The notes below the pieces were generated by a model. It did not search any database. It was not told where the DNA came from and was given only the letters and a program-made list of their open reading frames with translations. A stretch of 64,000 bases of DNA, from NCBI RefSeq assembly GCF_000517445.1, contig NZ_CP006965.1:186001-250000 (forward strand), written 5' to 3'. Position 1 is the first letter of the stretch. The number at the start of each line of letters is the position of its first letter. The stretch comes from Thermococcus paralvinellae (GTDB lineage Archaea > Methanobacteriota_B > Thermococci > Thermococcales > Thermococcaceae). Made by a program: the position numbers and the translations under genes. Positions 29,987-39,127 of the stretch are shown piece after piece.

Positions 29987-30064
29987 GGGGCCGTGGGGTA
30001 GCTTGGTCTATCCTCCCGGCCTGGGGCGCCGGAGACCCGGGTTCAAATCCCGGCGGCCCCACCA
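29987..30064 (+). tRNA. tRNA-Pro (GGG)
   Basis: Acceptor GGGGCCG pairs CGGCCCC; anticodon stem CCGGC/GCCGG with loop CTGGGGC giving anticodon GGG; T arm with TTCAAAT; A discriminator and encoded CCA. Lies between rpoN and rpoK. Confidence 0.95.
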
Positions 30065-30085
30065 AAATTGGCATAGGTGATAAAC

Positions 30086-30259
30086 ATGTTCAAGTACACG
30101 AGATTTGAAAAGGCGAGAATTATTGGAGCAAGGGCACTACAGATAGCAATGGGTGCTCCTGTCTTGATTGACGTTCCAGAGGGCATAACCCCGTTAGATG
30201 CTGCGATAATGGAGTTTGAAAGAGGGATAATACCAATAACGGTTATAAGGCCGAGCTGA
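30086..30259 (+). CDS. rpoK: RNA polymerase subunit K (RpoK)
   Basis: 57-aa RPB6/omega-like subunit. [20 protein letters not shown] and [18 protein letters not shown] are diagnostic. ATG 30086 after AGGTGATAAAC. Confidence 0.96.
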   Translation: MFKYTRFEKARIIGARALQIAMGAPVLIDVPEGITPLDAAIMEFERGIIPITVIRPS

Positions 30260-30265
30260 TGAAAG

Positions 30266-31291
30266 ATGACGATAATAGAGAACGTTGTGGGTAGGGTTGC
30301 AATCCTCAAAGGGGGCAAATACTCAATTGAAGTTGACGTTATAACTAGCTCTGGCTTTGGAAGATTTGCAGCTCCCATTGACGAGAACCCTTCTTTATAC
30401 GTTGTTGAAGCCCATAGAGCTGTTAGTGAAGTAGATGAGATCATAGGGCCCGAGCTCATTGGTTTTGATGCACAAGAACAAGAGTTAATTGACAGCTACC
30501 TGTGGGAAATTGACGGAACAGACAATTTGAGCCACATCGGCGCCAACACTGCGTTGGCAGTCTCAATAGCCGTTGCAAAGGCTGCAGCTAACGTCAAAAA
30601 GATGCCACTTTACAGCTACATTGGCGGAACATTTACAACGGAGCTTCCGGTTCCGCTTATCGGCTTTGCAAGCGATGAAGCTTTTGACTACTACGTCATG
30701 GTCAGGGATTTGATGGAGATAACAGATGTTGTTGATGCAATGGTCAAGATTGAAGAACATGCAGAAAAAATCAGCGTTGAGGAACTTTCAAAAGCTTCAG
30801 AGATTGCAAGTGATGAGCTTGGCCTAGATGTTGCAATAGGGCTTGTCCAAAAAAGACCACTTGAGCTTGAAGAGGTCCTCAGGCTTGTAGAGGACAACAA
30901 CATAGCTTACATAAAGCCTATTGGGGGGGAGGAGCTTTTCCTCGAGCTCATTGCCAGCACGCACGGAGTTTTTGTTGACGGTGAATACCTCTTTAAAGAG
31001 AAGGACATACTTGATAGGAGATACTACAACGCGCTTTCAATAAAGCCTATAAACCTCGGCACACTCACCGATTTATACAACCTTGTGAATGATGCGAAAT
31101 CCGAGAGGATTACGCCCATATTGGCTGAGGCAAAGTTTGAGTCTGCTGATGAAGCTTTGCCTCACATAGCTGTTGGGCTCAAATGCCCGGCTATAGTGCT
31201 CTACAAAGATTCGCTCGTTAAAATAAACGAACTGATTAGGATAGCTGAAGATTTGGGTGAAAGAGGAAGGATAATAACATTTGAGGGGTGA
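30266..31291 (+). CDS. Degenerate enolase-like protein
   Basis: 341 aa, resembling enolase over its length but about 90 residues shorter. Enolase-like phrases are seen: [33 protein letters not shown] (in place of the usual K-V-N-Q-I-G-T) and [11 protein letters not shown]. The active-site S-H-R-S-G-E segment is replaced by [14 protein letters not shown], and the loop expected to give metal-binding acidic residues is altered, so glycolytic activity is unlikely. It sits where archaea often carry the true enolase gene (rpoN-rpoK-eno-rps2), so it is probably a diverged copy kept at the ancestral place. Role unknown. Confidence 0.8.
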   Translation: MTIIENVVGRVAILKGGKYSIEVDVITSSGFGRFAAPIDENPSLYVVEAHRAVSEVDEIIGPELIGFDAQEQELIDSYLWEIDGTDNLSHIGANTALAVSIAVAKAAANVKKMPLYSYIGGTFTTELPVPLIGFASDEAFDYYVMVRDLMEITDVVDAMVKIEEHAEKISVEELSKASEIASDELGLDVAIGLVQKRPLELEEVLRLVEDNNIAYIKPIGGEELFLELIASTHGVFVDGEYLFKEKDILDRRYYNALSIKPINLGTLTDLYNLVNDAKSERITPILAEAKFESADEALPHIAVGLKCPAIVLYKDSLVKINELIRIAEDLGERGRIITFEG

Positions 31292-31296
31292 AAAAA

Positions 31297-31902
31297 ATGG
31301 AAGAGTATTTAGTTCCACTCGACCAATATTTAGCAGCTGGAGTTCACATCGGAACACAGCAAAAGACTAAGGATATGAAGAAGTTTATCTATAGGGTCAG
31401 GCAAGATGGTCTCTACGTTTTGGATGTTAGAAAAACAGATGAGAGGCTCCGCATAGCTGGTAAGTTCCTTGCAAAGTTCGAGCCAGACAAAATCCTAGCG
31501 GTTAGCGTTAGGCTCTACGGTCAAAAGCCGGTTAAAAAGTTCGGTGAAGTTACAGGTGCAAGGGCAATGCCTGGAAGATTTCTCCCCGGAACAATGACAA
31601 ACCCAGCAGTCAAGAACTTCTTTGAGCCAGATGTTCTCATTGTCACAGACCCAAGGGCTGACCACCAAGCACTCAAGGAAGCTGTTGAGGTTGGAATTCC
31701 AATTGTAGCTTTAGTCGACACTGAGAACTTGCTCAGCTACGTTGACTTAGCAATACCCACAAACAACAAGGGTAGAAAGGCTCTGGCTTTGATTTACTGG
31801 ATACTTGCAAGGGAAATCCTCTACAACCGCAAAGAAATCGAGAGCAGAGAAGACTTCAAAGTTCCAGTTGAAGACTTTGAGATGAGGATTGTTAGGACTT
31901 GA
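31297..31902 (+). CDS. rps2: Ribosomal protein S2 (uS2)
   Basis: 201 aa small-subunit protein. [41 protein letters not shown] is the archaeal N-terminus, with [20 protein letters not shown] further on. ATG 31297 after GAGGGGTG. Confidence 0.98.
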   Translation: MEEYLVPLDQYLAAGVHIGTQQKTKDMKKFIYRVRQDGLYVLDVRKTDERLRIAGKFLAKFEPDKILAVSVRLYGQKPVKKFGEVTGARAMPGRFLPGTMTNPAVKNFFEPDVLIVTDPRADHQALKEAVEVGIPIVALVDTENLLSYVDLAIPTNNKGRKALALIYWILAREILYNRKEIESREDFKVPVEDFEMRIVRT

Positions 31903-31995
31903 GCTCTCTTTTCATTTTCCAGCTTCACTTTACCTTGCTATTTTTAACCAAAATCCTATAAGCTCTTCTGCATAATCTTCTTTTGGGTGGTGGTG

Positions 31996-32874
31996 ATGAC
32001 TAGATATCCTGCCGTAGCTGGCAGTTTTTATCCCGCTGATGAAGAGCTGGTGATAATGCTTGAGCGCTTTTTCAGGGACTTAGGAGAGCTTGGCAGTGAG
32101 AGGAGAATAGCAGCTGGGGTTGCTCCTCATGCCGGTTATGTCTTTTCAGGCTATACAGCTTCAAGAACATACAAAGCGATTTATGAAGACGGTCTTCCAG
32201 AGACATTTGTCATAATAGGGCCTAACCATACAGGCTTGGGCTCACCTGTTGCTGTATATCCAGAGGGGGAGTGGCTTACTCCGCTAGGAGAAGTTGAAGT
32301 TGATGCCGAATTAGCCAAAGCAATTGTTAAGAATTCCAGCATCGCTGACTTGGATGAGCTGGCTCACAAGTATGAACACTCCATAGAGGTTCAACTGCCA
32401 TTTATACAGTACATAGCTGATAAGGCTGGTAAGGAAATCAAAATAGTGCCAATAGCTTTAGGGCTACAAGATGAAGAAGTTGCTGAAGATTTAGGAAAAG
32501 CCATTTTTGAAGCTTCCCATGAGCTTGACAGAGATGTTGTTGTAATTGCTAGCACAGATATGATGCACTATGGCTACATGTACGGCTATATTCCTTTCAG
32601 AGCAAGGGGAGAAGATCTGCTCGGCAGAATTAAGGAATGGGACTTCAGGATTATTCAGAAAATCCTAGAGTTTGACTACAAGGGCATGTTCGATGAGATA
32701 AGGAAAATGGATCATACGATGTGTGGCCCAGGTGGAGTTGCTACTGCAATAGTGTTTTCAAGATTAGCTGGAGCCCTTGAAGCAGAGCTTTTGCACTACA
32801 CTACCAGCTTTGAAGTCAGTAGAAGTACAGATGCAATAGTTGGCTATGCGTCGATTGTTATGAGAAAGCCTTGA
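31996..32874 (+). CDS. MEMO family protein
   Basis: 292 aa, related to human MEMO1 and extradiol dioxygenases. [17 protein letters not shown] at the N-terminus, [16 protein letters not shown], and the conserved HSIEVQLPF and STDMMHYG regions with His residues are present. Biochemical role is not settled. It opens, with a short gap, a group of mevalonate-pathway genes. Confidence 0.92.
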   Translation: MTRYPAVAGSFYPADEELVIMLERFFRDLGELGSERRIAAGVAPHAGYVFSGYTASRTYKAIYEDGLPETFVIIGPNHTGLGSPVAVYPEGEWLTPLGEVEVDAELAKAIVKNSSIADLDELAHKYEHSIEVQLPFIQYIADKAGKEIKIVPIALGLQDEEVAEDLGKAIFEASHELDRDVVVIASTDMMHYGYMYGYIPFRARGEDLLGRIKEWDFRIIQKILEFDYKGMFDEIRKMDHTMCGPGGVATAIVFSRLAGALEAELLHYTTSFEVSRSTDAIVGYASIVMRKP

Positions 32875-32971
32875 CACCTCTCTCTTACTATTTTGAGACC
32901 AAAAGGAAAATAAATCTTGGGCTTTAAATTTCTTAGGGGTAAATTTCACTGGATTTAATGGAGGGTTCAAA

Positions 32972-33973
32972 ATGAGAGTTCTTGCATCAGCTCCTGCTAA
33001 AATTATTCTTTTCGGTGAGCACAGCGTCGTTTATGGGAAACCTGCCATAGCGGCGGCTATTGATTTGAGGACATACGTTTGGGCTGAGTTCAACAAGAAC
33101 GGAAGGATTAGGATTGAAGCAAAAGACATTAGAGTACCTGGCTTAACTGTTTCGTTTTCTGACAAGGAAATCTATTTCGAAACTGATTACGGAAAAGCTG
33201 CAGAGGTTTTGAGCTATGTAAGGGAGGCAATAAATCTGGTAATGGAAGAGGCTGGACAAAAGAAGGGAGTTACTGTTTCAATTACATCTCAAATTCCTGT
33301 TGGTGCCGGTTTAGGTTCCTCAGCTGCTGTAGCAGTTGCAACAATCGGTGCGGTTTCAAGGCTTTTGGGTCTGGAGCTCACAAAGGAAGAAGTGGCAAAG
33401 CTTGGGCATAAAACTGAGCTTTTAGTCCAAGGAGCTTCGAGCGGAATTGACCCGACGGTTTCAGCAATTGGTGGCTTCCTCTATTACGAGAAGGGAACTT
33501 TTGAGGAACTACCAGCAATAGAACTGCCGATCGTTGTTGGATACACTGGTTCAAGCGGCAGCACCAAGGAATTAGTTGCAAAGGTAAGGAGGAGTTTTGA
33601 AGAGATGCCAGAAATTATAACTCCAATCTTGAACTCAATGGGTAAGCTTGTTGAGAAAGCTAGGGAAGTTATTCTGGCAGACTATGATAAAGAACTTAAA
33701 TTCCAGCTTCTTGGAAGGCTTATGAACATAAATCATGGCTTACTTGATGCTCTTGGGGTCTCAACAAAGAGCTTAAGCGATTTGGTGTATGCTTCAAGGG
33801 AAGCTGGTGCTTTGGGGGCAAAGATTACGGGCGCCGGTGGTGGGGGATGTATGTATGCATTAGCTCCAGGAAAGCAGAGTGAAGTTGCTACGGCAATAAA
33901 GATTGCCGGTGGAATGCCCATGATAACAAAGATCAGCAGAGAGGGTCTTAGAATAGAGGAGGTTGAGGAATGA
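32972..33973 (+). CDS. mvk: Mevalonate kinase
   Basis: GHMP kinase phosphorylating mevalonate. [18 protein letters not shown] at the N-terminus, ATP loop [14 protein letters not shown] at about residue 110, and C-terminal [14 protein letters not shown]. 333 aa. Overlaps the IPK gene (ATGA). Confidence 0.96.
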   Translation: MRVLASAPAKIILFGEHSVVYGKPAIAAAIDLRTYVWAEFNKNGRIRIEAKDIRVPGLTVSFSDKEIYFETDYGKAAEVLSYVREAINLVMEEAGQKKGVTVSITSQIPVGAGLGSSAAVAVATIGAVSRLLGLELTKEEVAKLGHKTELLVQGASSGIDPTVSAIGGFLYYEKGTFEELPAIELPIVVGYTGSSGSTKELVAKVRRSFEEMPEIITPILNSMGKLVEKAREVILADYDKELKFQLLGRLMNINHGLLDALGVSTKSLSDLVYASREAGALGAKITGAGGGGCMYALAPGKQSEVATAIKIAGGMPMITKISREGLRIEEVEE

Positions 33974-34770
33974 TAATCATCAAACTTGGTGGAAGTGTAA
34001 TAAGTGACAAAGAGAAAGAATACTCATTCCACAGGCATATAGTCGAGCAGATAGCTGAAGAAATTGCTCAGTTTTACCCAGATGAGAGCTTCATATTGGT
34101 TCACGGTGGTGGAAGCTTTGGACATCCAAATGCTAGGGAATATAAAATCACTGAAGGGCTTGTTGGAGATGTTGATAGAAAAAGGATTGGTTTTTCAAAG
34201 ACGCATCAGGCAATGCTCAAGCTTAATGATTTGATAATTCAAACTTTCTTAGAGAAAGGTTTGCCTGCTTATTCTGTCTCATCATCCTCAATATTTTTAC
34301 TTGAAAACAAAGAGGTAGTTTATGGGGAACTTGAAATACTGAGAAAACTCCTTGAGCTTAAATTTATCCCTGTTTTGTTTGGAGACACAGCAATAGCCCT
34401 TGATAAGGGCATTGACATTCTCTCTGGCGACCAAATAGTTAGCTATTTAGCAAAGATGCTCAAGCCGAGCAAAGTGATCTTTTTGATGGATGTTGATGGC
34501 ATTTATGACAGGAATCCGAAGGAAAGAGATGCAAAGCTAATTGAAGAGCTTAATGTTGAAGAAATAAGACATTTACTGGAAAGTTCAGAATCAGCTGGAA
34601 TTGATGTAACTGGAGGAATTGGAAACAAGCTGAGAGAGGCTCTAAAAATAGCAAAGCACAGTGAGGTTTATTTCATTAATGGGAAGGTTAAGGAAAATCT
34701 GGGCAAGGCAATACGAGGAGAGAAAGTTGGCACAAGGCTTAGAAAACTTGAGCATCCAAAAATCTCTTAA
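33970..34770 (+). CDS. ipk: Isopentenyl phosphate kinase
   Basis: Amino-acid-kinase fold enzyme converting isopentenyl phosphate to IPP in the archaeal variant of the mevalonate pathway. [27 protein letters not shown] with the catalytic His of this subfamily, and [11 protein letters not shown] are visible. 266 aa. Confidence 0.95.
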   Translation: MIIIKLGGSVISDKEKEYSFHRHIVEQIAEEIAQFYPDESFILVHGGGSFGHPNAREYKITEGLVGDVDRKRIGFSKTHQAMLKLNDLIIQTFLEKGLPAYSVSSSSIFLLENKEVVYGELEILRKLLELKFIPVLFGDTAIALDKGIDILSGDQIVSYLAKMLKPSKVIFLMDVDGIYDRNPKERDAKLIEELNVEEIRHLLESSESAGIDVTGGIGNKLREALKIAKHSEVYFINGKVKENLGKAIRGEKVGTRLRKLEHPKIS

Positions 34771-34805
34771 CTTATTCCTTCACCTTTCATTTAGGAGGTG
34801 CTTTT

Positions 34806-35927
34806 ATGGATAAGGAGGAGCTCACGATAATCAGGAAGTTTGAGCATATCGAGCACTGTTTAAAGCGGCAAGTTGAGGCTCATGTAACCAATCAATTTGA
34901 GAACATTCACTTTGTCCACACTTCTCTCCCAGAAATAGATAAAGATGAGATTGATTTGAGCGTTGAGTTTCTTGGGAGGAAATTTGACTATCCGATAATG
35001 ATTGCTGGAATGACAGGTGGAACAAGAGGCTCTCAGCTTGCTGGAAAGATAAACAAAACTTTAGCTAAAGCTGCTCAAGAGCTGAACATCCCCATGGGGG
35101 TTGGAAGTCAAAGGGCAATGATTAGGAAGCCAGAAACCTGGGAAAGCTATTACGTTAGGGATGTTGCACCAGATATCTTCCTTGTTGGAAACTTAGGTGC
35201 TCCTCAATTTGCTGAGACAATGCCAGATCGCTATGGTATTGAAGAGGCACTAAAAGCTGTTGAGACAATTCAAGCTGATGCTTTAGCTATTCACATGAAT
35301 CCTCTCCAAGAGAGCGTCCAGCCTGAAGGAGATACTCAATACAGAGGAGTTCTCAAAGCGCTAGCTGAACTTAAGAGTGAATTCCCCTATCCTATAATAG
35401 CAAAGGAAACGGGTGCTGGAGTTTCAATGGAAGTTGCAATAAAGCTTGAGAGCATCGGAATTGATGCCATTGACGTTGGCGGTCTTGGAGGCACGAGCTG
35501 GAGCGGCGTTGAGTACTACAGGGCAAAGGACGAGAGGAGCAGAAATCTGGCCTTAAAGTTCTGGGACTGGGGAATCCCCACAGCAATTAGTGTTGTGGAA
35601 GTTAGATATGCAACTGACTTGCCAATAATAGCGACAGGTGGAATGAGAGATGGCATCCAAATAGCTAAAGCTTTGGCTTTAGGAGCAAACTTGGCTGGAG
35701 TTGCTTTACCGCTTTTGAAGCCTGCTGTCAAGGGAGATGTTGAGGCAGTAATTAAGATCCTCCAGCGATACATTGATGAGCTCAGAAATGCCATGTTCCT
35801 CGTTGGAGCAAGGAATGTGGAAGAGCTTAGAAAAGTTCCACTGGTGATTACAGGCTTTGCAAGGGAGTGGTTGGAGCAGAGAGTTGACTTAGCTGAGTTT
35901 CTCAGAGTAAGCAGGAGAAAAGCTTAG
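34806..35927 (+). CDS. fni: Isopentenyl-diphosphate delta-isomerase, type 2
   Basis: FMN-dependent enzyme interconverting IPP and DMAPP. 373 aa TIM barrel: [24 protein letters not shown], and the FMN-phosphate region [18 protein letters not shown] plus [20 protein letters not shown]. Follows IPK after 35 bases with GGAGGTG. Confidence 0.96.
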   Translation: MDKEELTIIRKFEHIEHCLKRQVEAHVTNQFENIHFVHTSLPEIDKDEIDLSVEFLGRKFDYPIMIAGMTGGTRGSQLAGKINKTLAKAAQELNIPMGVGSQRAMIRKPETWESYYVRDVAPDIFLVGNLGAPQFAETMPDRYGIEEALKAVETIQADALAIHMNPLQESVQPEGDTQYRGVLKALAELKSEFPYPIIAKETGAGVSMEVAIKLESIGIDAIDVGGLGGTSWSGVEYYRAKDERSRNLALKFWDWGIPTAISVVEVRYATDLPIIATGGMRDGIQIAKALALGANLAGVALPLLKPAVKGDVEAVIKILQRYIDELRNAMFLVGARNVEELRKVPLVITGFAREWLEQRVDLAEFLRVSRRKA

Positions 35928-35952
35928 CTTTTTAAACCTTGCCTTCAATTAT

Positions 35953-36010
35953 TACTTAGCTTGGCCTTATGCTCGTGAGAGCTTAGAGGTCAAACACGGG
36001 AGGAAAAGAA
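35953..36010 (+). promoter_or_regulatory. Leader of RNase J gene with GNRA hairpin
   Basis: A TATA-like CTTTTTAAACC lies at about 35928-35938. The leader contains GCTC-GTGA-GAGC, a 4-bp stem with a GUGA tetraloop, and GGGAGG before the ATG at 36011. Confidence 0.35.
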
Positions 36011-37336
36011 ATGATAAATATTTACACTTTAGGCGGTTACGAGGAAGTGGGTAAAAACATGACAGCTGTTGAATACAACGGGGAAATTGTGATAATCGAC
36101 ATGGGCATTCGCTTGGATAGGGTTCTCATTCATGAGGATGTTAATTTGCAACAGATGTCCTCTAAAGAGTTAAGAAAGATAGGTGCAATTCCAGATGACA
36201 CTCCAATTAGGAATAAAAAAGTTGTTGCAATTGCCTTTTCTCATGGTCATCTTGATCATATTGGTGCAGTGGCAAAGTTAGCTCCTCACTATCCAGATGT
36301 CCCGATTTATGGAACCCCGTATACGATAAAGCTTGCAAAGAGTGAAGTCAAGAGCGAACAGTATTTTGAAGTTAAAAACCCAATGTATGAGACTCAGTAT
36401 GGCGAAATTGTTCAAGTTAGTGAAAATCTGGCAATTGAATTTGTTCAGATAACTCATTCAATTCCCCAATCTTCGATAGTTGTTGTTCACACTCCAGAAG
36501 GTGCTGTGGTTTATGCATGCGATTACAAATTTGACAATAATAGCCCTTTGGGAGAAAAGCCTGATTACAAGAGGCTTAAGGAAATTGGTAAGGAAGGGGT
36601 AAAAGTTTTAATTGCGGAATCCACAAGGGTTGCCGAAGAAACAAAGACTCCAAGTGAAGCGGTTGCAAAGATGCTCCTTGAGGATTTCTTTTATTACGAT
36701 GGTATAGAGGAGAAAGGTTTGATAGCCACAACATTTGCTTCTCATATAGCTCGTCTTCAGGAGCTTATAGAGATAGCTAACAATATGGGAAGGCAAGCTA
36801 TTTTGGTTGGTCGTTCCTTGGCAAAATACACCGGTATAGCCAAGCAGCTTGGACTGATAAAAATGAAAGGCTCGAGGGTTTTAAGAAGCCCCAATGCAGT
36901 TCAAAAAGTTCTTAAGGAAGTTTCTCAGGCAAGAGAGAATTATCTTTTAATTGTCACTGGACATCAAGGAGAACCTGGTGCCATTCTTACAAGAATGGCT
37001 AATGGGGAGCTTTATGATATAGGCAAAGATGATACTGTTGTCTTTTCTGCAGGAGTTATTCCAAACCCTCTTAACATAGCCCAGAGATATGCCTTAGAAA
37101 CCAAGTTGAAGATGAAGGGTGTTAGAATGGTAAAGAATCTTCACGTTTCTGGTCATGCCTCAAGGGAGGATCATCGTTATCTGATTAAGATGCTTAATCC
37201 AGAGAATATTGTACCAGCTCACGGAGAATTTAGAATGTTGACTCATTATGCTGAGCTTGCGGAGGAGGAAGGATATTTAATTGGTAGAGATGTGTTTGTC
37301 TCAAGAAATGGATATAAGGTTGAGATCTCGAGGTGA
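36011..37336 (+). CDS. RNase J-like beta-CASP ribonuclease
   Basis: 441 aa metallo-beta-lactamase/beta-CASP nuclease. Metal motif SHGHLDHIG at about residue 77, later FVQITHSIPQSS, ATTFASHIARLQEL and C-terminal HVSGHASREDH and PAHGEFRM. Archaeal RNase J is a 5'-3' exoribonuclease in mRNA decay. Its placing between IPP isomerase and GGPP synthase genes is a known Thermococcales-type arrangement to my memory, not verified. Confidence 0.93.
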   Translation: MINIYTLGGYEEVGKNMTAVEYNGEIVIIDMGIRLDRVLIHEDVNLQQMSSKELRKIGAIPDDTPIRNKKVVAIAFSHGHLDHIGAVAKLAPHYPDVPIYGTPYTIKLAKSEVKSEQYFEVKNPMYETQYGEIVQVSENLAIEFVQITHSIPQSSIVVVHTPEGAVVYACDYKFDNNSPLGEKPDYKRLKEIGKEGVKVLIAESTRVAEETKTPSEAVAKMLLEDFFYYDGIEEKGLIATTFASHIARLQELIEIANNMGRQAILVGRSLAKYTGIAKQLGLIKMKGSRVLRSPNAVQKVLKEVSQARENYLLIVTGHQGEPGAILTRMANGELYDIGKDDTVVFSAGVIPNPLNIAQRYALETKLKMKGVRMVKNLHVSGHASREDHRYLIKMLNPENIVPAHGEFRMLTHYAELAEEEGYLIGRDVFVSRNGYKVEISR

Positions 37337-37340
37337 TAAT

Positions 37341-38369
37341 ATGAGCAAGTTTGACATACTCTTCAAATCAATAAAAGAAAAAGCAAAGGTTGTTGATGAA
37401 GTAATCTTTGAACTTTTGCCTGAAAAAGAACCAAAAGAACTGTATGGGGCAACGAGACACTACCCTCTAGCTGGAGGAAAAAGAGTCAGACCTTTCGTTG
37501 TTCTCACTGCTGCAGAAGCTGTTGGTGGAGACTGGAAAAAAGCCCTCTATCCAGCAGCTGCTATAGAGATTCTTCACACTTATACGTTAATTCATGATGA
37601 CATCATGGATATGGATGAAACAAGGAGAGGCAGACCAACAGTTCACAAAGTATGGGGCATCAATATGGCAATCCTAGCTGGAGATTTAATGTACTCTGTT
37701 GTCTTTGATGCGGCAACAAAAGCTCCAGTCAGGGCAGAAAAGATCGTTGAAATTGTCAGAGCAATAGCAAGGGCAGGTATTGAGATATGTGAGGGACAGG
37801 CTCTTGATCTTGAGTTTGAGACAAGAGAAATAGTCACAATTGATGAGTATCTCAGAATGATTGACGGTAAAACAGCAGCTCTCTTTGATGCATCTGCAAA
37901 GATTGGAGGAATAATTGGAACAGACAACCAAGAATATATTCAGGCTCTGTCTAGATATGGAAGAAACGTAGGACTGGCATTCCAAGTTTGGGATGATGTC
38001 CTTGACTTAATTGCCGATGAGGAGAAGCTTGGAAAGCCAGTTGGAAGCGACATAAGGAAGGGGAAGAAAACGCTTATAGTTGCTCACTTCTTCCAGCATG
38101 CGAGCGAAGATGATAAAGCTGAATTCTTGAAGGTGTTCGGCAAATACGCTGGAGATGTTAAGGGCAGAGGTATAATCGAGGAAGACATCAGAGAAGAAGT
38201 CAGAAAGGCGATTGAACTGCTCAAGAAGTACGGGAGCATTGAATATGCCTCGAGATTTGCCAAAGACTTAGTAAAGGAAGCTAAAGAAGCTTTGAAAATC
38301 CTTCCAGAAAGTGAAGCAAGGAAAAATCTTGAGTTATTAGCTGATTTCGTAGTGGAGAGGGAGTATTAG
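37341..38369 (+). CDS. idsA: Geranylgeranyl diphosphate synthase (polyprenyl synthase)
   Basis: Elongates DMAPP/IPP to GGPP (C20) for archaeal ether lipids. First Asp-rich motif DDIMDMD (near residue 80), second DDVLD (near residue 215); LAGGKRVRP at about residue 44. ATG 37341 has GAGGTGATAAT before it; the longer frame from 37281 lies in the RNase J gene. 342 aa. Confidence 0.95.
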   Translation: MSKFDILFKSIKEKAKVVDEVIFELLPEKEPKELYGATRHYPLAGGKRVRPFVVLTAAEAVGGDWKKALYPAAAIEILHTYTLIHDDIMDMDETRRGRPTVHKVWGINMAILAGDLMYSVVFDAATKAPVRAEKIVEIVRAIARAGIEICEGQALDLEFETREIVTIDEYLRMIDGKTAALFDASAKIGGIIGTDNQEYIQALSRYGRNVGLAFQVWDDVLDLIADEEKLGKPVGSDIRKGKKTLIVAHFFQHASEDDKAEFLKVFGKYAGDVKGRGIIEEDIREEVRKAIELLKKYGSIEYASRFAKDLVKEAKEALKILPESEARKNLELLADFVVEREY

Positions 38370-38989
38370 TGGATGCTCCTTACTCCCTTCGCTTGAATGA
38401 TTACGAGGGGGAAATAATTTCGCTGGCTTTCATTTTATTTGTTTTATCTGGTTTAGTTTTGAGTCCGCTGAATTTCAGCATTAACTTTGCATCTTTTTGG
38501 AGTGTTTTACACTATTTGCTCCTTCCGTTAATTTTTGTTGTTCTAGCTCATGAAGGACTTCATGCTCTAGCTGCAAAGCTCTTTGGAGCTAGGATTGGAT
38601 TTGGTATTTCAGTTTTTGGAAAAATAAATTTGGCTCCATATACTGCCGTGAGAACTCCTCTAAGAAAGAGGGAGTGGATTTATACCATAGTTTCACCTAT
38701 TTTGCTGTCTATCATCGCTTACATTCTCGCCTTCACCTTGCAAAGCTCATGGTGGGGAATTGTTTTTGTTTTTAACACCTCTGGCCTAGCTGGTGATTTG
38801 TTAGTTTTGCTAATTATTAGTAAAATGCCTGATGACGCTTTAATTGTTGATGAAGGAGTCGTGATGAGGTCCACACATGAATTCCCAAGAATTTCGAGGA
38901 GAGTTTCCATGATTATCAAGATTTTTGCTTTAGCTTTGCTGCTCTATATCATTTTGAACTTTAGGGTTGAGGTTGTTGTGGAAAAGTGA
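38369..38989 (+). CDS. Membrane zincin-like protein (DUF3267 type)
   Basis: 206 aa with about five hydrophobic segments and HEGLHALAAKLFGARIGFG near residue 64, an HExxH zinc motif inside a membrane helix, as in DUF3267 putative peptidases. Start GTG 38369 shares one base with the stop of idsA. Substrate unknown. Confidence 0.8.
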   Translation: MDAPYSLRLNDYEGEIISLAFILFVLSGLVLSPLNFSINFASFWSVLHYLLLPLIFVVLAHEGLHALAAKLFGARIGFGISVFGKINLAPYTAVRTPLRKREWIYTIVSPILLSIIAYILAFTLQSSWWGIVFVFNTSGLAGDLLVLLIISKMPDDALIVDEGVVMRSTHEFPRISRRVSMIIKIFALALLLYIILNFRVEVVVEK

Positions 38990-39127
38990 ATTAGTAGTGT
39001 GTTATTTAATATTGCGTTATTAACTGCTGAGTATCTTGCATCCAAGTTAATGATTCTTGGTTTTATCTCCCCAATAATTTGGGTCTCTAAATAAGAAAGA
39101 AAAGGATTGGTGTAAAGAACATAAAGC
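38990..39127. terminator. Convergent gap with possible terminator hairpin
   Basis: Between the zincin gene and leuS ends. CCAAG-TTAATGATT-CTTGG followed by TTTTAT lies around 39040-39065 and could terminate plus-strand transcription. No gene seen. Confidence 0.35.
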
